From contig NC_064045.1 of the NCBI RefSeq assembly GCF_932526225.1, forward strand, positions 8,922,022 through 8,986,021: a DNA stretch of 64,000 bases. Reading direction: 5' to 3'. Below the pieces are notes generated by a model that searched no databases, was not told where the DNA came from, and worked only from the letters and a program-made list of their open reading frames with translations. Origin of the DNA: Nematostella vectensis (lineage: Eukaryota; Cnidaria; Anthozoa; Actiniaria; Edwardsiidae). Position 1 is the stretch's first letter; each line of letters starts with the position of its first letter. A program made the translations under genes and the position numbers. Below, in pieces: positions 12,601 through 21,623 of this stretch.

Positions 12601-15247
12601 CTTCCCTTAGGGTTAAAATCACCAAGCTTAACCCAAGATCAGGGTTTTTTCTGTTACAAAGAAATACTACATCTTATCTCTAGGGGAAATGCGTATGCGC
12701 TGTAAAATCAGAAAAATATATTGATGGGTCCAAGTTTTATTTCTCTGAAACCAGAGTTTCAGATTCAATTTCGTTGACAACTTGAGCCAAATATTAATAT
12801 AATAAAGCAGGCTTCTTTCTTTTTAAAGCACTCCAAAACCAGGAGCAAGTCCTGGGTCATCTCAAGGACCGCAAAGTAATGGCTGCCTTGGCAGATATAC
12901 AAAGTCTCAAGCACCAGAATGATGACCTCACGAAAAACTTTGTATTGGTAGCCAGCGTAATTCCGAACCACATCAGCTATGGATTAGTACTGGCTAGGAA
13001 TTCATCAAAACTGCAAAAGTGTCTCGGGAATTTCATGGAAATGAATGAGAATTGGCGGTATCGCCTTTTACAGGAGAATGCTGGAAGCAAGAAGGTAAGA
13101 CCGATTCATACGTCACGCTTCCGCCGTGACGAATCTAATTGTCTTGATTCGACACATGAATAGTTCGACGTCTGAAGCAATTAAGCTCGGCACGGCACTG
13201 AGTGCAGCTGCACCAGTCGTGCTGCACGGCAAAAGCACGACACCGATTCAAACGTCGAGCTTTTAATGTGCCGAATCAAATGCCATGTTTTATTTTGTGC
13301 AACAGAAACTCCGCATCAAGTCAACTTTTACTTCTCACAGCTTGTTGAGCGCACCTTTTAATTGGTGCGACGTCTGAATCAACGTTCCCAATGTATTTGT
13401 GTCGATACAAATAGGCAATTAGATTCAGTTCGGCAGGAGCACGACGTATGAATCGGGCCTAAGTGTGAAAGCATCTAATACCATCGGCTGATTTCGGGAA
13501 GCTACTGTATATTAATGAAGTATTAAACTTTGTTTTAGAAGGCTATTTTTATTACATTATGTGTCTTCGAATACTGAGACAAAACATTAGCAAAGGAGTG
13601 TCTGAATATGTCTCTTTAATAAAATGGATGAGTAAAGCAAAACAAACTCCAGTTCCTTACTATTTTTTGTAGTACCCTCGGGCGGATACAAGAGTTCCAA
13701 AAAGGGGGGACTGAAGCAACTGTTTCACGAAAGGAGGGGGGGAGTTCATTGTTCTTCCGTGCATTTCCTTATATTTCTTGCTATATTTTTAAGCCAAATA
13801 TTTGAAGAGTTTCAAGGCTGCGGGGACCACTTGCCCCACCCCTAGATCCGACCCTGATACGGTATGTACCCTGTGTTTGGATTCTACAAAATGTTCTAAG
13901 AATCATTACTGCACAGGTTGAGATTTCACCCGCAGATGACTATTTTGGCAGTGGCGGAATCTTCAGCGTGTCGGTATATGCTGGGCTGGGTCTATTTGCT
14001 ATGCTATTTGCTGGCGGAATGGCATGGGAGTTCTATAAACACCGCAAGAAAGCAAAGACTAAATGTTCTAATGAGCAGGTGCAGAAAGGTGCTGCAAGTA
14101 AGAATACAAAAAAAGGTTATATTTTTAATATATAATTGACATTATTAATTGATTTATTGTTATTGATATATATTTCTTCACGACCTCTACTTCTTTATAT
14201 TATAAAGGTGGCTAGTTTAGGAATACCATAGCATATTATTCAGAGGCTGCAAAGCCCCCTTTAATATTATATGTCATGAGTTTTTATTTTGAAAACGCAG
14301 AGTAATTTTTCGAATTACAGCACTTTTTGAAAGATAGAGGGAAGGCTTTAGCCAGTTTGCTAACAGATAGCCCACTCTGGTTGGCAGAGTACAGCTTTTA
14401 GACATGACCTTAGCAAATATAAAAATGCATATGGAAATACACCTATTTCAAATAAGGTTGTACTTGGAAATCAATGTATTGTGACCCGCAGTGCTTCATT
14501 TGTAGCATAAACATGGCTGAATCCTGGCATCTGAAAGCCATGCAAATGTTCAACATATATATGAACAAGAATGCTGCAGCTTTTGAAGCCTGGATTTGTT
14601 CTATTCTACGCTCATTTGCTTATATTTAAAACCAATGAAGCAGTGGGGGTTGCAATACATGGATTCTCCGTGTGCAACATTTTTTTAAATAGGTGTATAT
14701 CTCGTCTGTCCACTTTGAGCGAAAAATATGGTCTGTGTTGTGAAATCAGGGAAATATGTAAATCACAACAATGTAGAAATGGTATACGGCTCTGTGAAAA
14801 CATATGAGTTTCGCTGACAATTTGAGCATTTGTTAGCCCAAAGTCGTTTCTCTAGCACTTGAAACATCAACAAAACTACCCTTCTTTCACAGAGGCATAA
14901 AACATACCACATTTCAAAGTTCTTTGATTATTATTTAACATGTGATCTCTCTAACATCAGGTACAGCTAATGAAACCAAGGGCCATGCCATATCTTCATC
15001 ACAAAATCACACAGCAGGAATAGTAATCCATGTGCCACAGCCACCGCCTGCTCGTCTTAAATTTGGCCACACCCCTCAAGAAGAGCTCCTAAGTAGGCAG
15101 AGCATGGAAATTATGGAGATGGAGAACCAGTTTAACCGGTTTAAGACTGATTGGGAGAAGCGTAAAAGTGCTTTAGAAAGACGGCAGGAGAAAGAGAAGG
15201 TGGGAGTGGCCAATGGGGGATTTGATAACAGTAATGGTAGAAAGTAG
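9640..15247 (+). CDS. iGluR-topology receptor with a potassium-channel pore (paralogue B)
   Basis: Predicted 518-aa channel subunit. Exons: 9640-10143, 10568-10662, 11124-11283, 12262-12325, 12829-13094, 13917-14097, 14961-15247; the total is divisible by three and all sites are GT-AG. Order: signal peptide (about 1-25), S1 lobe (36-135, with RPYIF at 45-49 and CC at 71-72), M1 (146-168), pore helix and TTVGYGD filter (197-203) followed by KAP, M2 (212-237), S2 (254-363, with an ISYGLVLARNSSKL segment), M3 (377-399), and a 119-residue tail containing a proline-rich stretch and a charged coiled-coil. The residue matching GluA2 Arg485 is Ser110 by eye alignment. The SYTANLAAF gate motif of animal receptors is absent, replaced by a potassium-channel-like inner helix. 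The start was chosen because it is the first ATG and leads straight into a signal peptide. It is divergent from paralogue A. The channel would probably pass potassium and be inhibitory, which is inference. Confidence 0.87.
11276..11860. repeat. Minisatellite of about 35 bp starting at a splice donor
   Basis: About fifteen imperfect units of roughly 34-36 bp (GGTTGAGGTAATGAGGATT, then GGATATGGGAGATGG) follow directly after exon 3 of paralogue B. The exon end and donor (GGGGTTGAG|GTAATG) are themselves the first unit, so many units contain a copy of the donor context. The long minus-strand frame across the array is a repeat artefact. Confidence 0.9.
13098..13459. repeat. TA-target MITE inserted in a splice donor
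   Basis: The ends are inverted repeats: AGACCGATTCATACGTC at the left and GACGTATGAATCGGGCC at the right. They are flanked by TA at 13096-13097 and 13460-13461. The left TA is bases +2 and +3 of the intron that follows exon 5 of paralogue B. The interior holds smaller internal inverted motifs and no gene. Confidence 0.78.
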
Positions 15248-15806
15248 AATAGGTGCACCATGCTGTAGAAAGCAGAGTGAGAGCAGCATTTATTGAAGCC
15301 CCAACATTCCTAGGTGCTATTGTTAAATTAATTTACTTTGAACAGGAATATATATTTCATGGGGGGGATTAAAAATTGTGAAAGCAGTGTGTCTATTGGA
15401 AGTTTCTTTTAATGGTTGAGGATTCCATCGGCCCTCCAGAAGTAAACTGGTGACGATGCAGCTTTAACTGCCAAATCAATTTGACCTTGGTTGACACAAT
15501 GCCTTAAGACTCACCTTTTGACGTTGGTTGACACAATGCCTTAAGACTCACCTTTTTAAAGAAGCATTTAATTTATAATTAGTTTAAAATTCATTTTTTT
15601 AATATCACTGTTAATTATACATTACATACATATATATATATATATATTTAATCATAATATCGATTTTTATAAATGTAACATTTCTTATTAGACACAATGT
15701 ATTGTCAGGGTGATTTTTAATTTTTAATTGTGTAATGTTTATTTAATTGATATATAATTGTAAAGTGCCTAGGGCAATTATTGATGAGGCGCTATATAAA
15801 TGCTGA

Positions 15807-15847
<41 letters not shown>

Positions 15848-16138
15848 TATTATTATTATTATTATTATTACCTTGATGTTATGAAGGTGATAAATTTTCA
15901 GTGTATTTTCTAGTTCCATGGTATTTGAAAAGTATAAGTTTCTAGATGGAGCTAGTGACCTATTACTGTTTTGAGCTAAAGATGCTATTGCTTCAGACAC
16001 CACTTTGTTCTTTAAACATTTCCAGAGAAATTCCATACATGATTCGATTACTGCGATAATTATAACAATTATTCAATAGACATTGACAGTTTGCATTTTA
16101 CAGTACCTTTTGTTCTGTTGTTTTTTTTCTTTCAAGTC
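15248..16138. other. Intergenic interval with repeat debris
   Basis: Tail-to-tail gap between channel paralogue B and the Pkr1-like gene. It holds a half-copy of the AGTAAACTGGTGAC repeat family near 15440, a short direct repeat (TTGACACAATGCCTTAAGAC at about 15490 and 15527), a TA microsatellite near 15630, and an ATT microsatellite. No coding exon was seen. Confidence 0.6.
15805..15870. repeat. ATT trinucleotide microsatellite
   Basis: An almost pure run of about twenty ATT units, preceded by GGCGCTATATAAATGCTG. That kind of sequence often forms the 3' end of dispersed elements with a microsatellite tail. Confidence 0.9.
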
Positions 16139-17465
16139 CTAATCCTTTTTACTTTCATTTTCTTTGGTAGGCTTTGCATTCCACAGTTCTAAGACAAACC
16201 TTTAAACAAAATTAATTACATAGAAAAATATTTGGGTTAAACTATTGAACAACCTTACCCTCAATGGTATTTTACCTTTTGCTAGATTCCACAAACAATG
16301 CTGACAAAAGGATAAAAAGAATTATGCCACCTATTTCGTTATTTTAGATGAGTGTGAAGAACATTGATGGCATAAGCCCAGACATGTGCACCTTTTGAAT
16401 ATTTGTGGCGGCAAGGGAAAACATGGCTTCTATTAATAAATATTAATGACTTTTTGGAACTTTAAGGGAAAGCCATGAAAAACACACCCCCACCCCAAGT
16501 CTAGCCTACAGCACGCATCAACAAGGGGGCTATGGGATGGCAGCCAGACCTCACCCCACCCAGCCTCCCATACACACAGTTTGAATAAAAAGGTGGGGAT
16601 GAACAACAAGAAATTCTGTAGGAACAGAAGTCTTAATTGACTTAGAAAAACATTTTGGTGTGGTTATATTGAATGAGAATGATAAAAAGGAAAAAAATAC
16701 TTTACAATAATTTTTTTGCTCAGTCATTACCCGCTATCTCTCTATAGTATGTATACTGAAACACCAAAGAAATGCTTGCTACACAAGCTGCTTATACGAT
16801 ATGCTACCACACAGTTCTTTATCCTTGGTTTTTTTAATACAAAATTACGGGGTATTGTTACGGAGACGTTTCATTTGTCGTTAAGTCCGTTTTCATAAAA
16901 GTTACTGATGAGCAGAGTACTTAGATAACAACAAATGTGTAGACATCACTTGAAGAAATAAAATCAGGGGCGGTAACGTGGGGTCCCAGCACGTTTCACG
17001 AGTTTCAAAAATCGGAAATCGCATTTTACAATAAACTGACGACAAGGATCAATCTTTACTTGGAAATCACGATTAACGATTTTTAAAGAGAATAGATCAC
17101 GATTCAAGCTGATCAAATTTTGCCATTCACAAATCACGGCGAAGATAGCAATCACGAATCACGGTTTTCAATTTGTCCTTATCACGATTCACGATAAACA
17201 AAAAAGGCACGGATCACGAAAATAACCCTTACCGCCCCTGTAAAATCCATAGTATTAAGAAAGAACTTCGATAGTCCTACCAGTTTATCGAAGCCAGTAA
17301 TCCGCCACATAGAAGAAGCAAGAACAGTAGATGTATGTTGAATCCAAAGATAAGTAGAAGGCAAAGAAGTACCACGAGCAAGCTGAGAAATATCAAGTTC
17401 ACCGCGAGTAGTACTTGACCGGTAACTCCCGACACAAATATCGAGTCCACGATGGCTTGTAACAT
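16139..17465 (-). CDS. Pkr1-like V-ATPase assembly factor
   Basis: Small membrane protein of 81 aa from two exons, 17465-17281 and 16199-16139, with a GT-AG intron whose phase completes the Trp codon of an INWFV motif. The protein opens with a short helix (QAIVDSIFVSGVTGQ), followed by two long hydrophobic segments (about 17-40 and 43-58) separated by FNIH, then CGG...SINWFV and a short charged tail ending ENESKKD. This matches the Pkr1 family as I know it: SIF.PG motif, two membrane segments, IH between them, GGL..INW near the end. Yeast Pkr1 acts in the endoplasmic reticulum in assembly of the V-ATPase V0 sector. The family call is from motif memory, not a search. A MITE sits in the intron. 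Confidence 0.75.
16965..17240. repeat. MITE with 6-bp target duplication TAAAAT
   Basis: The element begins CAGGGGCGGTAACG and ends CTTACCGCCCCTG, and is flanked on both sides by TAAAAT. The interior is rich in repeated short ATCACG motifs. It is in the single intron of the Pkr1-like gene, 40 bp from the splice donor of its first exon. Confidence 0.82.
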
Positions 17466-18959
17466 TGCGTCCTAACTTACATCGATGCCGTGAACTCTTT
17501 ATCTAAAGACAAAAAGGCTCATTTTTCTGAGTTTTATAAAGAATTAAGTGTATTTCATGGTGCAAAAGCTTGCAAGATATTCAAATAAAGGCAGGCGTTA
17601 CTCGCAGTACAAAGGTAAACCGTGATAACCCACCACAGGTTGCCCACGCAAAATCTTTCTATGACATGACGGCACCCCCGTTGGAGGACAAAAAGTGGGT
17701 AATTTCTTAATGATGAATCTTCAAATACTATGCTTTTTCCTTATGATACATATGACTGCACACCTTTCTCAGCCAATCCTGGATATGTGACAGAAAGTCT
17801 CAAGGACATGATTTTTTTAGAAAATAACTTGGTTTGCTATTTGTAATAAGGTTAACAACCAATTGAAAGTTGTAGGACATTTTAGGAACTTGATGTGTGG
17901 ACTGACAAAACAGAAGCTAGTGCCCTTTGTATTCACTTTAGCTTTGACGATAAGAAAAATACTAAATTGTGACATGATTTATTGGCTGACCCATAGCTGC
18001 TTACTCAGGAAACATGAGGATTTGTTTTGCAAGGAAGTGGTAACATCTATGATTTATGCTCGTAGGAAAGCAAATTACCTAGTCATACCTAGGGGTGAAT
18101 CTAGAGAAAAACGCAGGGTGGGGCACAGGTAACCCAAGCTTACTGTGTGTATGCATAAATTATAGTCGATCAGGTTACGTTGTTGTGTGTGTCATGGTCT
18201 CCAGTAAACATATGGGATTGAAATAAGCCGTTCACTTTACTACGAAATAAAATCGTAAAACTCTAAAAAATATTCTGACCTGACAGTGGAGTCTTAAATC
18301 TGGTCTGGGTGAAGTTTGAAGCCATTTGGGCTTGCATTTCGAGAGTTACGTTGTTCTGTTTCCCCTTGTAGAAGGAAAAACAAAATAACGTAATTCAGCT
18401 TATTTCAATCCCATATGTTTACTGTAAACGTGAACCACTATAATTTATTCATACACACAGTGAGCTTAGGGTACGTGTGGTTGGCATTTGGAACAGTAAT
18501 TCAATGACTATCTTAAGCTCTTAAAATAGGTCCATAGATCCATCAAGGAACTTTTTCTATCTAAATACACACATAAAATTAACAACAATGAAAAAGGGGT
18601 GAACCAGAATCAGTCATCTCATCACGTGAACCCTGGGAACCCCCCTCTCTGGACACTCGGCGGATGTGATCAAGCAACTTATTCACACCATCTTAGAGGC
18701 AATGCTAGTCTTAAGGTAGTTAAGTAGACGACAACAACTTTACCAAGCAAATTTTTTAGTTTGCCTTTTTTTAATTTAGAACAAAATATATTGGGGATCT
18801 ATAGAACTGTCATTTTCCAAGCGCCAATATTTGCAGTTTGTACTGATGTGTATATAATAATTGTAGACCTTATTATTTTTTTGTTTTGATTAAATGTAAA
18901 TTATATTGTTTTTTGTTTTCATTTTTTTTTTTTCAGTTATCTCAGACTTTTATCTTATT
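17466..18959. other. Intergenic interval between Pkr1-like and ERAL1
   Basis: Both flanking genes are on the minus strand, so this holds the Pkr1-like promoter and the ERAL1 3' UTR. The main content is the long inverted repeat at 18129-18474. No supported coding exon was found; the short frames lack splice or codon support. Confidence 0.6.
18129..18474. repeat. Hairpin-forming inverted-repeat element
   Basis: The arms pair over about 90 bp with gaps. GTAACCCAAGCTTACTGTGT at the left matches ACACAGTGAGCTTAGGGTAC at the right, and further in GTAAACATATGGGATTGAAA matches TTTCAATCCCATATGTTTAC. The loop is unique sequence. It is typical of a foldback MITE. Confidence 0.85.
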
Positions 18960-21241
18960 TCAGTAACTTGGAAGGGGAGTTTTAAAACCAATCTTCTCAG
19001 ATAAACCAACATCTAGACTAAGATCTAGCTCACAGTTAAACATTTCCTGTAGTTCTTTCTTCACAAGTGTCTCCAGTGTTTCAACTTTCTCAAGGACACA
19101 CTTTCTCTGACTTTTCTTGCGGCAGTAAAGTTTCTGATGAATTCTCAACTTGTTTCCTTCCCTCAACTCACATAACACAGGAACCTGTGTAAAAAGATTT
19201 AATGACCATGGTGAGAATAGTGGTTGGTTATGTGGGGCCAACAAACACTCAACATTCCAGTAGCAGATCCAGGGGCGGGTACAGGGGGTGGATCAGGTGA
19301 ATATCCACCCACTTTCTGAGTAAAAATATATAAATAAAATAGTCACTTTGTTTGAAGAAGTTAAATTTCTGAGAGATGGTAGGTACTGTCCATGTGCCTT
19401 CACCTACTTGACTTTGCTACGACAAATCCAATCCAGAGTGAAGTATTGTTAGATCTATGTGACCTACCAAGAACCACTTGATTAGTTGTTGCAGTCTATC
19501 TTGCCATTATCCACCACCCATTTTAAAATCCTGGATCCTCCCCTGAGATCTGGGGTCTGTTTTAGGGTATTTAATGCCTCTTTTGGGCTGCCATCCATCT
19601 CTTGTGCTGCGTTTAATTATAACAAACAGCCCAGAGAATGGAAAGGCTAGAGGGCCATGGAGGGGATAAAATAATACAATAACTATGTATACTTATACCT
19701 TCTCTTTCTCATTGTGAGTCAGATATGAATATAACAAAAGCAAATTACATCCCCTTCCCCATTGTCTTAAAGTCCCATCCGCCCCCCTTGAGCAAATAGA
19801 GGGATCTACCCAAACAACCTTTTTGTCTTAACACAAAAGGTTATTTTTTTAGTATTTAAGGGTATGTTTGGAACAACTATAAGCTTTACATATACCATAC
19901 ATATACATTTACTATAATATACATAATTATACATATACTATACATACCATGGCACTCAGCTTTTAGCTTGTCAAGAAATAACACAATTATCACGCTAAAT
20001 GATGAGGGGACAGTCCCCAGGATGACGGTCAAAAACCCAATAACTGGTCACCCAAGGAAATTATGTTACAGTGTTCAATATTTTCATGTATATAGTAAGA
20101 GTGGTTTTCATAAAACTGTGAAACAAACTGTAGAAGTCCAAGTTCAGTAGTTAAGCCAACACAGTAAAAAGCAAAAATATTAGAGTGTTTTAGTGCTAAA
20201 ATAAGCTAAAGTTTGTTCCACATATTTATGAAAACCAGTCTAATAGAGTTACCACTGTTGTTTTTATTTTTGTTGTTTTTTACTAATCATATTAGTAATT
20301 TCTTCCCAACAAACCTGTTTGACCTGCCATGGAATCTCATGTTCATACAGCTCTAGCATCTTTTCACGGAACACCTCTGCCACCCTGCTCTCCAGTCCCA
20401 TGTCAGTAACACAGTCAGGGGGGTACAACCAGTCAGAGGGTGTGGCTCTAAGCACTAAATACTCCCTCAAGTCTTGTACTCCATTGCCTAGCCTTGCCGA
20501 TACCATAAAGATATTATCAAACTCACTCCACCCCCCTGTTTCCGTATAACCCCATTCATCTCTTCCCCGGTCCTTGGATAACTCTGCGGCGAGCACAAGC
20601 AGGTCCACTTTATGTCGTAATTTGTCTATCTTATTCAATATCAAAAATGAAGGTATATTCACATGCTGTTCCAATGCTTGCAGAACCTGTTGGTGAATTC
20701 GGTCTCTTGTTCTTTTATTTGATGCATCACAAATTACCCCAATAATGTCTGCATCATCTAAGGCATCACCGGGTGCTTTTATGTGTTCTCTGGTCATCTT
20801 TAACCGTTTTCCTTCAGACTGTGTTACTAATCCAGGTGTATCAAGCAATATTATTTGTGTCCCCCCTGAAGTAAACACCCCCCTTGAAACTTGTCTTGTT
20901 GTGTGAGGTTTCTCCGTGACAGCCACAATTTTTTCTCCAACCAATTGATTTATCAGCGTTGATTTCCCACTATTTGGTTCACCAATGATTGCAACTTTTA
21001 GTAACTTTGTGTCGGGAGCGACAGTACTTGTCCAGTTTGAATGGAATTTTCGCTTGTTAAAATTTAAATTTGATCCAAATTTTATCTTGGATGTAGTTAT
21101 TACACGACGAATAACCATTAACAGTGAGTTCTCCTGACTGCAAAAGCTTCCCAAGCAAATTACCTCTCCTTTAAAATAGCCACGACAATGTGAATTTTGC
21201 AAAATTCTTCTAGAACACATTTGCGCCATGCTGGCCGCCAT
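18960..21241 (-). CDS. ERAL1: Mitochondrial Era-type GTPase ERAL1
   Basis: GTPase of 383 aa that, in the ERAL1 family, binds the small mitochondrial ribosomal RNA and helps assemble the small subunit. Two exons: 21241-20315 and 19184-18960. A basic, Ser/Cys-rich leader of about 75 residues suits mitochondrial import. The GTPase motifs are all present: G1 GEPNSGKS (87-94), G3 DTPG (134-137), G4 NKID (203-206), G5 VSA (247-249). The Era-specific stretch KPHTTRQ and the pre-KH region ESRVAEVFREKML are also present. Oddity: the C-terminal KH domain keeps its flanking strands (ELREGNKLRIHQKL and an FNCELDLSL-like end) but has no GXXG loop, the site that normally grips RNA. The upstream start (MAASMAQM) was taken because it is the first ATG. 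Head-to-head with the arrestin-domain gene, 382 bp apart. Confidence 0.92.
19270..19545. repeat. MITE with 5-bp target duplication AGATC
   Basis: It begins CAGGGGCGGGTACAG and ends CCTGGATCCTCCCCTG, flanked by AGATC on both sides. A relative lies at 57706-57952, sharing the GAGTAAAAA/TTGTTTGAAGAA interior and the CATCCACC...CCTGGATCC end. Intronic in ERAL1. Confidence 0.82.
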
Positions 21242-21623
21242 GTTTCTTCAGCTCGCGCCAGGCCATCCCGCTAAAACATTCCTACACGTTTCCACGAAAT
21301 ATGTAAGGAGAAAATGATTACACATCAATTATTATTATCGGATTGATAAATTTTGAAGTTATGTTGTAGAGCTTTATCAAATCTAACAAATACTAAGATA
21401 AGCCGTCAATATTCGCTAAAAGTCGGTATATTGTGAGTAATATACCATTGTGAGGTGATAGTGGACAAACTAATTTTTGTTAGTAGAGTAACCCCCAGTT
21501 CTCCTAACGTCGGCTTGTTGCACTTTCGTGGAACTAGCTTACTCTAGCTTCTCTATTAGAAGTCGGAAAGTTAACAAGGGGGAGGCGAATGATGTGCTTT
21601 TTGCATATTGATCTCGCTAAACC

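Noticed and set aside
17863-18132. 89-aa plus-strand frame
   Set aside because: Its end overlaps the foldback repeat at 18129; codon content looks random.
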